From positions 11,187,320-11,251,319 of the forward strand of contig JAGTTD010000007.1 of NCBI GenBank assembly GCA_018398585.1: 64,000 nt of DNA, read 5' to 3'. A program made the translations under genes and the position numbers. The notes beneath the pieces were generated by a model, which made no database searches, was not told the origin of the DNA, and saw nothing but the letters and a program-made list of their open reading frames with translations. Origin of the DNA: Simmondsia chinensis (taxonomy: Eukaryota > Streptophyta > Magnoliopsida > Caryophyllales > Simmondsiaceae). Positions 55,303-64,000 of this stretch are shown one piece after another. Numbering within the stretch: position 1 is the stretch's first letter; each line of letters begins with the position of its first letter.

Positions 55303-56731
55303 GTATCCCTCTACCTGTCTCTTACACCCTTTTTGTTGTTTTTTAGGGTTCTTTTACATTTTAATATCTTGATATGTTTTATTAAAAGAGTCCTACGTTT
55401 CTTACGCATTAATAAAAAGATCATTATCGGCGTGATGATGTTAATTTTTTTAATAGAGTTAACATACCAACTTTTTTTTTTATGTTAATACTATAGTAAA
55501 GTAATAAAAATATTTTTTAATTACCATATTTTTAAATAAATTACGGGAAAATAAATAGTTTCTACAAACTATAATGTTTCAAATTTTGTACTTATAAAGT
55601 AATAATAATAATTGTATTAATGGTACTTTTGTCTTACTTCAGCATTATTAAAAAAGTAGTTAACATATCAGCTTTATCAAGGAAAAGTGATGTCACTACG
55701 TTGGAAAGTAGCCTTTTTATTAATACAATAAAAACTTAAGAGCCTTTTTAATTAGTTTTAAAAATATCGGATATTAAAATATAAATAATTTCTTATGTTC
55801 GGTTTTTCCTACGAGTGTCCAAATAGCACATGATAAAATATAATAAATAGATATATTTATCTATATTTAATAACAATTACAAATTTTATTATTACAGTTT
55901 TGTAAAAGTATACGCAACATTATTCAATCAAAATGCATCATATTAATTATGGGCACAATGTTTGATAATAATGAATTAATCTATTAAGGAAAACAAATAA
56001 TTAATGTATATTTATTACGTCTTATAATAGATAATATTCTTGTGAGGATAAAATCATTATTATCGGAACATAAGCTATTTTTAAAACAATTTTGTACCTC
56101 TTGTTTTCAGTAAGTCTGATGATTATTTTAATAATAAGAATTTCGTCCAAATGTTGACAGTTACTTTATAACTTGAAAGTTGACTTTTCTGAAAAAATTA
56201 TTATCAAAACAGGTAAAGATTATGAGCTGATTAAATAACTCAGTACTCTATGGAACAACAAAAATCAATTGTTTTATTAGGTTTAACTCTTTGGTCTTTG
56301 TTAAATCTAAAATTGCATTTTCAAAACAAATTTTCTAATTTTTAACTTTTTTAAAGTTTTTTCTATTTTGATTGACAACTAAAAATTAAAAATAAAAAAT
56401 AAGAAATTATTTTTTTCAAAAGCCTATTTTCAATTTACCATAAAGCAAAACTACTGAATGAAAATCATAATAAATAGGGCCTTAATTTTTATATTGATTA
56501 ACCAGCAGTAAAAAAATTGATAAAGAGTACTTTCGGGGTTGAAAAACACTTTTTTCTCTTTTATCGTAAGGCCAAATAGTAAGGGCGCTGCTTTTATTTT
56601 GCAGATAATCTTTGCTTTGCTTGGGTGCACTGTGTTGGATGGTTTTTTTTTTTTTTCCCCCCCCCTCGTTTGTATGTGTCCGTATTTTGTATCGGCTTTT
56701 GGCTTATTGAAATGAACAACCAAAATGAAAC

Positions 56732-56745
56732 AAAGTACAAAATTA
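56732..56745. repeat. Target-site duplication (left) of 5S SINE
   Basis: AAAGTACAAAATTA; the right copy AGAGTACACAATTA (57000-57013) matches at 12 of 14 positions. Confidence 0.8.
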
Positions 56746-56999
56746 AGGTTTATTTACCGGACAATAATGTACCGGATTTCATTAGAACTCCGAAATTAAG
56801 CGTGCTTGGGAGAGAGTAGTACCAAGATGTGTGACCTTCTGGAAGTCCTCGTGTTGCCAACCTTATAATGTTGGGAGTATTCGGAAACAACATCTCGACA
56901 TTGTTAACCCTTAAGGGTAAGGCTGCATACATCCACCCTCTCAGACCTCGCTTAGGCGGGATCCCTTGAGGCACTAGGTCTATTGTTGTTGTTGTAAAC
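56746..56999 (+). mobile_element. 5S-rRNA-headed SINE in intron 1
   Basis: 254 bp. Positions up to about 56863 are a 5S rRNA copy: GTACCGGATTTCATTAGAAC, TTAAGCGTGCTTGGGAGAGA, AGTAGTACCAAGATGTGTGA, then GGAAGTCCTCGTGTTGCC. The tail has CGGAAACAACATCTCGACAT, GGTAAGGCTGCATACATCCA, AGGCGGGATCCCTTGAGGCA and (TTG)n. The flanking 14-bp duplication shows head and tail moved as one unit. The same architecture occurs inverted at 25844-26069. Confidence 0.88.
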
Positions 57000-57013
57000 A
57001 GAGTACACAATTA
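57000..57013. repeat. Target-site duplication (right) of 5S SINE
   Basis: AGAGTACACAATTA, 12 of 14 identical to 56732-56745. Confidence 0.8.
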
Positions 57014-58619
57014 TAACTCAGTCTTATCATAAATAAAATACTAAGGCTTTGTTTGTTTTAACTGAAAACATTTTTTGTTTCGATTCAAATATTTCTTTGC
57101 ATAATATAATGGTAATAACTATAAATGTAGAAAATATTTTCCTAAATTGAAGGGGAAATTGACTTCGTCTAGACTAAAGCAGAAAACATTATCCTTTATA
57201 GAGGGAGAAATGTTTCTAGTTATAATCTCACGTCATGTGTCTTATTATTTTGGCCAAGCGTAACCTTGTATAAATTTATGGACTAAAACAATTTTCTTTA
57301 ACTAAAAACATGAAAAATATATAAGAAAAGTATTAATTTTTAATTTAAATATCTTATAAAATAAATTTTATTATAAAAAAATATTTTCTGTTGAACGGAA
57401 TGAATTGTAACATGTTTATTTGCCTACAATGTTGTATGGGTTACTGGCAATACAATCTAAGTTTAGAGGAACAAGTATGTCACTATTGTCGCCCTTTCCC
57501 ATTTGACGTTGGAAAATGGTAAATTTTTATGTAATTAGTTATATGGTAATAATTAGACAAGAAAAATATTATTATATGGTCTATAATTTTATAGATTAAT
57601 AATTAATACTATAAATTAATCAATATAAATTAGAGGTATTAATTTTTTTTTTTTGATTATTTAAAGGTATTATTTGGATATAAATGATTGTGTGTTTTTA
57701 CTTTTTTTTTTTTCATGGTAATGTAATTGTGGGGGCAAGGGAACTAACGAGTATAAACCGTTGAATAAACTGATTATTTTAACATCCATATTATAGAATA
57801 TAAATATTTTTTTATAAATTTCTTATGCTAAATATTATCATATGTTGGAGTTATTGATGTTTATATAATACTAAAGCTACCCTGCTAAACTAAAGGCATC
57901 AATGTAAAGCTCATCATTCTCATACATCGCTATGATCCTTTCTAATCTAGAAAGATATTATCATATCTTAGAACTAACTTTTTATTTAATTAACCTACCT
58001 AAAATATATAATAAAACTCCCAGATATTTTATTGATAATAATAACTTATTTATTGAAGATACTTCTTTTTAAAGCATAAAATTATTTTTGACTTTTAATT
58101 AACATTAAAAATCTTTGGTATATTTATGTCTTTGACATGGTATCAACATCCTTTAAGGAGTGTCATTGCAAATATTTTTTATATCAATATAATTCTACTA
58201 TAATATATAAATTGTAATTTTATATTTATTTAAGCTTCAAATTTGTATAGCAGTCGGTTATTTAATAATTCAATAGTTCTCTCATATTTATTTTCTAGAG
58301 TAAAAAAAAAACACACACACATCTTTACCTCTGTGGATTCTAAAGAAAAAATCCAAGCAATTTGTTTAGAGTTTTTAAATTTTATGGATTTTGATTTTTT
58401 TTAAGCACTAATTTTTAATATTAATAATTTATTAATTAAAATTTTTATTATTTATTATATTAATATTATAGTATTAAAAAAAAATGTTTTTATATACGAA
58501 ATACCACATTTAAAACTTTTACTGGGGCCCGATGTCAAAATAGACCCTGACAATAATTGAATTCTAGGGGACCTTGTAGATAAAGATTAGGCTGAGAAGG
58601 TTACACTTACAACAATAAA

Positions 58620-58643
58620 CTTTTTTTTTTTTTTTTTTTTTTT
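58620..58643. repeat. Poly(T) run
   Basis: About 23 T in intron 1. It may be the tail of an antisense retroposon, but no head was recognised. Confidence 0.6.
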
Positions 58644-59034
58644 GATCGCCTACAATAATTGAGTTACCAGTTAATTACCAAAGCATATTGTTATTATCAA
58701 ACCTAATGTTTTGGAAATGTCAAATTATGTTAATGTTACAACAATAATATTAGAGATATGCAGTTATTGAAGTCAAAATTGATTTTGTTAACGCGAAAAC
58801 AAAAAGAGTATTCCTATAAGTAACAAAAAGTGAAATTATTTGGATATAGTAAAATCGGTCCTGAAAATAATATTTACTTAGGACATTCATATTATTAATG
58901 TATTCATATTACTCTGTTATAATAGAAATGTCATGTCAATAATTTCATCCCTAGGAAATAGTTTGGAGTTACTAATAATCTAGGAAACATAGTACATGTA
59001 CATAATTTTGTGCATCTAATTTATGAATATACGT

Positions 59035-60115
59035 AGGCTCCGTTTGACATATAAAATTGGAATTAGATTGTGTAATAATTAATTCAAGCCTAATTCTGAT
59101 ATAATTGAAATTTTGATAGAATTAAAATTCCAATGTTTGGTTTCTTAAAAGAATTGAAGGTCAAAATTATAATTCCATAATAATTCGAGTCATCATGGGT
59201 TTTTGGTCGATCAAATTAGAATATTTCACATTTTAAACCAGCTACAATAAAGTTTTGGTCGAAGCGGTTAACATTGAGTTCAGAGTTATCATGGTAGAAG
59301 TGATTCATTTTGAGTTCCAATTATTCAAGTTTCAAGTTAAATCGGGTCGAGTATCACGTCAGATAATTTGGTGTTCGAGTTATCTCAGATTTTTCATTTA
59401 ATCGGGTTAGGTCTTTTCAGGATTCAGGCTAGAATTGATTAGATTTGAGTTGATTTAGCTTATTTTGAGCTCGAGTCATCTTAGTTTTGAAACAAACGAA
59501 TTATATCATTTCAAATTTCGAGTTATCTTGGGCCAAGTTTGAGATGAGTCGGGTCATTTTAGGTTTGGATTATATTAAGTTTGGGTCAATTTGTTCGGGT
59601 CATTTCTACTTCTGTTCAACTTGTTTCCATTACATTCAGGTCGAGTAGTTTTTATTTGAGTAATCTCGAGTTTTGGGTCACTCGGATTGGGTCTCTACGG
59701 AATTTGAGTTAAGTTAATTTCAGTTATTTCAAGTTCAAGTCATTTGAGTTGGGAGATTTCAAGGTTTGGGTCAAATTTTAGTTTAGTCTAAATCCTTTGA
59801 TTTTGAATCATCTCGGGTTTGGGTTAATCAAGTGGGGTCATTTGAATTTTAGTTCAATAGAGTTAATATAAAATTACAATTCCTTATCTCCATACCAAAG
59901 AATTAGAAAACTTAATTTGCAGTTAAAATTTAATTTTTATAGAATTAAGTAGTAAAATTAAAATTTTAATTTTAATTAATAAATCAAACAACAACAACAA
60001 CAAAAACAATAAACGCAATGCATGTAAAGACTCCCACAAAAGTAGGATCTGAAAATAAATCAAATAATAAAATTAAAATTACGAACTCTAATTAAATGTT
60101 TCAAACATGACCTTA
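59035..60115. repeat. TIR-like repeat with GTCGAGT/GGGTCATTT motifs in intron 1
   Basis: Left edge TAGGCTCCGTTTGACATATA and inverse right edge TAAGGTCATGTTTGAAACAT are similar, a common form for plant hAT-type MITEs. The centre (59320-59860) is a series of degenerate units such as TCGAGTTATCTCAG and GGGTCATTTGA. A 5'-truncated SINE tail lies at its right side. No coding. Confidence 0.4.
59988..60050 (-). mobile_element. Truncated SINE tail
   Basis: ACAACAACAACAACAAAAAC, then GCAATGCATGTAAAGACTCCC and AAAAGTAGGATCTG on the plus strand. This is the inverse of the tail end (TTG run, CACTGGG-like, GACCC...GGGAG) found in the complete copies. Confidence 0.45.
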
Positions 60116-60376
60116 AAAAAAAGACCTCTTAAATAAATAAAAATAACATTAATATTAATAAATAAAAAAGGGGTCATGGTCGGACTCGTGGCTAGCTCAT
60201 GTCATATCCCAAAGAAAGTAGCGTATTGAAAAAAAATTAATAATAATAATAATAAAAAAATAAAGAAGCTGGGTTGGGTCTGTTAATGTATCTTTTTCAC
60301 TGGAATTTATTATTATAAGAAAGACAAAGAAAGAAAGCATGATTTTAACTGGGGAAGCTGTCATTTGTCAATGCAG

Positions 60377-60432
60377 ATAAGATAGGCCCAACCATGGCTG
60401 TTCTTAGACAAGACATTTTTCGTAATATTCAG
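60377..60432 (+). CDS. Exon 2 of the GLTP-like gene (56 bp)
   Basis: With the last base of exon 1 it encodes exactly 19 residues, DKIGPTMAVLRQDIFRNIQ, and ends on a codon boundary before the GT of a donor at 60433. This is the hallmark helix of plant ACD11/GLTP-like proteins. D81 and N85 of the joined product correspond to the Asp and Asn (spacing D-x3-N) that contact the lipid head group in GLTP. Exons 1 and 2 give 87 residues, roughly the first 40 percent of a typical 200-240 residue family member. Exon 3 was not found before 64000. Confidence 0.9.
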
Positions 60433-61372
60433 GTATTACCTTTTTACTACTTTGTTCTCTCTCTTTTTTTCCTTAACAATTTCACTACCTACTTCTAGGT
60501 TACAACCTGGTTTCTATTCCAGCAATTAAAAAAAAAAATATGACTTTTATATATATATTTGGGAGTCGTTATTATATAGACAATAAATATTATCAGTAGG
60601 ATCATTACATCACGTGTTCAAAAAAAAAAAGGGATTATTATATCACTTGTAGTGAATTAGCCACAAAATTATTTATATATCCTTAAATTGTAACATTTGT
60701 CTTATAATAAATTTGACATTTCAATATATGTAATTCTATTAAGACAATCTATATAATGAAATTTTTTTTTTTGTCAATTTTCATTAAAAAATGTCGATTT
60801 ATCATTAAGACAATCTATATGATTTATATTATTGTTTTCTACTGAAATTAGGCAAATCAAGATTGGACTAATAAAAAGTAGAGTGTTAAAATAACAATTT
60901 ATGCTAGAATCAAACTAAGTCAAGAAATTTCGTTCAGGAATTGATTAGTTCAACTACCGTGTGGTTCGGTCTTCAACTAGGTTCAGTTTAGGTTCAACTA
61001 AATAAACATAAACCACAACGAAACAAAATCTTAAAACTCGGTCTAATAATATACCAATTGATTGTTGTTTACACCCCAAACTAAAGTGAGTTGGGAATAC
61101 TGTTTTGGGATCAAAGGACATGTGTTTGCCACGTTGGACTATCCTTGAGGGATGTTTGGCCTTTAGATATAAAGATAACGGTGTCTCGAGCCCAGTTGCC
61201 TAATGAGTTAAATCCCTTGTGGGACAACAACCTCTCAAGACGGTTGAATACCGTAAAGAAGGCTCGAGTTTGAGGACTTCCCAAAAGGTGATGCAGTGCT
61301 TAAAAGTGGGAGTTGTGGGACCAGGAAGGATTCAATAGCCGTCCCTTTTATTTTATTATTCACTAATAAAAG
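60433..61372. other. Start of intron 2 and flank of element G
   Basis: The donor GTATTACC at 60433 begins intron 2. AT-rich sequence follows. From about 61063 (TGTTGTTTACACCCC) to 61340 the composition changes; this could be the 3' LTR or 3' untranslated part of the minus-strand gypsy element G, but no partner LTR is in the window. Confidence 0.4.
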
Positions 61373-62270
61373 TCAAGAGAAAAATATGCTCGCTTGAGGA
61401 TCAGCATGATCGTTGTCACCAAAGTAGGGAACAAGGTGCTTGACGTTGAGCATATTAGAAGTCCTCATGCCGGGTGGAAGCTGCAAGTGGTAGGCATTGT
61501 CGTTGATCCTTTCCAATACTGCCAATGGTCCTATCTTGCGAGCTGTCAACTTGTTATACTCCCATGCCAGAAAGCGCTCCCGGTGAAGACTGCCTAAACT
61601 TTGTCGCCTACCTGGAATTGAACCGCTCGGTGTCATCTGTCACTTGCCTTCTTGTACTTGGCAGTGGTTTCTAGCAACCGAGCTCTGGTTTGCTCATGGA
61701 TGTCCTTAAGGGAGGAGATGAAGTCCTCCACCTTTCCATGAGGACGTGTCAAATCCAGAACAGGTGCCAAATCAGTCGAAGACCATGGAACAAAGCCATA
61801 AACGACCTTGAATGGTGCGAACCCTGTACTTCTATTAACGGAGCTGTTATAGGCAAACTCAACTTGGTGCAGCTTCATCTCCCATCCCTTGGCGTTATCA
61901 GCAACAAGGCATCGGAGAAGGTTGCCCAATGATCGGTTAGTGACTTCGGTTTGTCCATTTCTTTGAGGATGATGAACGGTGCTAAAGACGAGAGATGTGT
62001 TCGCCATCCGCCATAACGTCTTCTAGAAGTAGTTCACGAACATGACATCCATATCAGAGATGATGCTAGCCGGTAACCCCTGCAGCTTGTAAACCTTCCC
62101 GAAGTATAAAACCGCCACATGTATTGCGTCAACAGCCTTCTTGCATCCGATGAAGTGAGCCATCTTAGAGAAGCGATCCATGACGACGAAGATTGAATCA
62201 ATGCCGCCTGTTGTTCTCGGTAAGCCTAGCACAAAGTCCATGCTAACATCCGTCCATGGCTAACTCAGAA
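61373..62270 (-). pseudogene. Element G integrase
   Basis: Core segments [20 protein letters not shown] and [13 protein letters not shown] (first Asp region), [14 protein letters not shown] (second Asp region, usually S-D-R-D-x-x-F), then STVHHPQRNGQTEVTNRSLG carrying the Glu. The C-terminal DNA-binding part is at 61636-61373 in another frame. Stops occur near 62020 and 62270. The zinc-binding part lies near 62440-62290 in broken frames. Confidence 0.82.
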
Positions 62271-62443
62271 CCGGTAGTGGCAAATAAAGACCAGCGCTGG
62301 TCACCCCGCCCTTTGACACCTGATAGACCCGGCAACGTTGAACATATCTCTCAACCTCCTTGCGTATGGTTGGCTAGAAATAGTTGGCGGGAATGAGCTG
62401 TAGTGTCTTGTGTCAACCCACATGCCCCGCGTTGTGCTTCGCC

Positions 62444-62959
62444 TCAATGAATGGAGTAACTGGGAACAGAACTTGACTGTGCTTCCCGCCATATCTTGCC
62501 AAAAGTGGGATCGTCATAATATTGACTTGCCAACTGATCGAATCCGGTCACGATAACCCTGTGCTGTAAAAGAAGGAGACTCCGCCTACTCAGGGCATCC
62601 GCCACCTTGTTCAATACGCCTAACTTATGCTTGATGACGAAGTGGAAGAGCTGCATGTAGCTAGCCCACTTGGCGTGTCGGTCTGAGAGTTTGTCTTGGC
62701 TATTAATGTACTTGAGGGCCATGTTATCCGAATATAAAATGAACTCCCGGTTGGCTAAGTACAACTTCCAATGCCTCAATGCTCTAACCAACGCGTAGAC
62801 TTCCAAATTGTAGGTTGAGTAGTTCAACCTACTCCCATCGACCTTCTCACTGAAGTATGCAATAGGCCTCCCGTCTTGTCTAAGCACAGCGCCAATGCCA
62901 GTTTTTGAGGCATCCGTGTGCAACTCAAACATCCTCTGGAAATCCGGAAGGGCTAACAC
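62444..62959 (-). pseudogene. Element G RNase H
   Basis: ELHTDASKTGIGAVLRQDGR, PIAYFSEKVDG, YSTYNLEVYALVRALRHW, ILYSDNMALKYI and VADALSRR follow the gypsy RNase H pattern with the catalytic Asp, Glu and Asp present. A frame change separates it from the RT. Confidence 0.88.
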
Positions 62960-62982
62960 CGGTGTCGTGGTTAATTTCTTCT

Positions 62983-63760
62983 TTACCTCATCGAAGGCAG
63001 AAGTTTCTTGAGGAGTCCAAATGAAGGGACCTTCTTCAGGCAGTCAATGATAGGCGCCATGATGGAACTGAAGTTCGGAACAAAGTGCCTGCAGAATGAC
63101 GCCAACCCATGGAAACTCTGGACTTCGCCAATTGTTCTTAGTTGATGCCAGTCACGTATGGCTACCGTCTTCCCCTCATTAGCTGATATACCATCCTTGG
63201 ATACGAAAAAACCAAGGAAGGTCACCTCGTCCCTCATAAACTTTCACTTCTTGAAGGCAGCAAACAGACTCTGTGCTATCAAGGTACTCAGCACTTCCTC
63301 AAGATGTCGGATATGCGTAGCTCGATCCCTGCTATAAATCAATATGTCATCAAAATAGACAACAACGAACTTCCCAATGGAAGGGCATAAAACCTGGTTA
63401 ATAAATCTCATGAAGGTGCTTGGCGCATTGGACAACCCGAATGGTATCACCAGCCACTCATAAAGCCCCTCTCGTGTCTTGAAGGCGGTTTTCCACTCGT
63501 CTCCAGGCGAGATCCTAATATGATGGTATCCGCTCTTGAAGTCTAACTTTGTGAACAAACGTCAAGTTCTGTATTGACATCCAATCTCGGAATAGGGAAA
63601 ATCGATAGCGTACCGTGATCTTGTTGATTGCCCCACTATTAATATACACCAGCCAACTTCTGTCTTTTTTGGCGTCAATAGAGCTGGCACTGCGCAAGGA
63701 CTCAAGCTCTCTCTGATAAAGCCTCTGCGACTAGCTCTTCCACTTGGCATCTCAACTCCT
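62983..63760 (-). pseudogene. Element G reverse transcriptase
   Basis: SLSPCAVPALLTPKKTEVGW (N-terminal, near 63705-63645), [40 protein letters not shown] and the catalytic [14 protein letters not shown] near 63350, both aspartates kept. The thumb part has [20 protein letters not shown]. Frame changes occur near 63560, 63240 and 62980. Confidence 0.88.
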
Positions 63761-64000
63761 CATGCTCTAATGGACCCATTTGGTAGTGGGGTCTGTTCGG
63801 CAATGAAGCATCCGACATTAGATCAATACGATGTCAGATGTCTCGTAATGGCGGTAGTGCATTCGGCAGCTCTTCCGGGAATATGTCAGTGTACTCCTCC
63901 AACAATGCGGTAGTCTCCCTCGGTACTTCCCTTGGACTTCTCTTGCTTTCCTTCCCATTCAACACAAATCCTGGCGTCGCCAACCTCCTTGGCCAACATG
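63761..64000 (-). pseudogene. Element G, region before the reverse transcriptase
   Basis: Broken minus-strand frames with segments like RIVGGVH and PNGSIRA, corresponding to the linker between protease and RT in related elements. Continues beyond the window. Confidence 0.5.

Larger units (their letters stand above)
55303..60376 (+). other. Intron 1 of the GLTP-like gene (5074 bp)
   Basis: Donor GTATCC at 55303 and acceptor TGCAG ending at 60376, preceded by a T-rich tract. Phase 1. It is very AT-rich and holds a 5S-headed SINE (56746-56999), a TIR-like repeat (about 59035-60115) and T runs such as 58620-58643. No other coding exon is seen. Confidence 0.8.
61373..64000 (-). mobile_element. 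Element G: decayed Ty3/gypsy pol, chromovirus-like, truncated by window
   Basis: The minus strand carries, in order, RT, RNase H and integrase segments with several frameshifts. The integrase tail (AWEYNKLTARKIGPLAVLER, then INDNAYHLQLP) resembles chromovirus-type gypsy elements of plants, possibly the CRM or a related clade. I see no chromodomain. Gag and protease lie beyond 64000. If the GLTP-like gene continues, this element sits in its second intron. Confidence 0.82.

Noticed and set aside
1..64000. Bacterial-style operons, phage or plasmid features
   Set aside because: No such gene content, no ribosome binding sites; AT-rich intron-bearing DNA with plant retrotransposons throughout.

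Overview
The window is nuclear DNA from a flowering plant, most likely a eudicot. The evidence is plant-type Ty3/gypsy elements (Athila-like with a tRNA-Asp primer site, Tat-like with an antisense plant-mobile-domain gene, and a gypsy pol with a clean YFDD motif), L1-type LINEs whose ORF1 has an RRM plus DUF4283, plant SINEs, and the first two exons of a plant glycolipid-transfer-protein (ACD11/GLTP-like) gene. I cannot name the species.

Layout. 1-15990: decayed Tat-lineage gypsy element D (+ strand pol, antisense PMD gene, probable 3' LTR). Its integrase is split by Athila-like element A (2704-10077), and a tRNA-derived SINE sits in its antisense gene. 16140-21200: old LINE on the minus strand. 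22067-23210: second LINE lacking its reverse transcriptase. 23225-24757 and 27541-28000: copia remnant cut by a 2.8 kb foldback element (24758-27540), which itself carries a 5S-rRNA-headed SINE and a tRNA SINE. 28000-31477: degenerate DNA with one copia-type LTR (30264-30923). 31478-47510: three-level nest, in which a solo LTR (target duplication CTTAT) holds Athila-like element B (minus strand, TCTTY), which holds non-autonomous LTR element C (minus strand, CTCTC) inside its gag. 47894-52693: GAGC-rich terminal-repeat DNA and a non-coding LTR element F with an extra inverted LTR piece. 53092-54079: Mutator-like MITE with a perfect 9-bp target duplication. 54191-54883: MITE-like repeat. 55098-60432: exons 1 and 2 of the GLTP-like host gene, separated by a 5.07 kb intron that contains SINE copies. 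61373-64000: decayed gypsy pol on the minus strand running off the window.

How things fit together. The only clear host gene is the GLTP-like one. Its second exon is 56 bp, so length-based ORF searches miss it. Everything else is transposable-element sediment. LTR divergence counted by eye orders the main events: B is oldest (about 41 differences in 430 nt), then A (18 in 220), then C (about 15 substitutions in 570). A and B belong to one family, so each serves as the other's empty site and coding reference. This reveals three internal deletions in A and, in B, a retroposon insertion with a 17-bp duplication, a 304-bp tandem duplication in the protease region and a lost catalytic Asp in reverse transcriptase.

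Best candidates for undescribed biology are element C (long coding-like frames of unknown function between proper LTRs, primer site and polypurine tract), the 988-bp MULE packed with CCGCG hairpin motifs, and the SINE family whose 3' tail is attached to a 5S rRNA head in two copies and to an unrelated pyrimidine-rich head in another.
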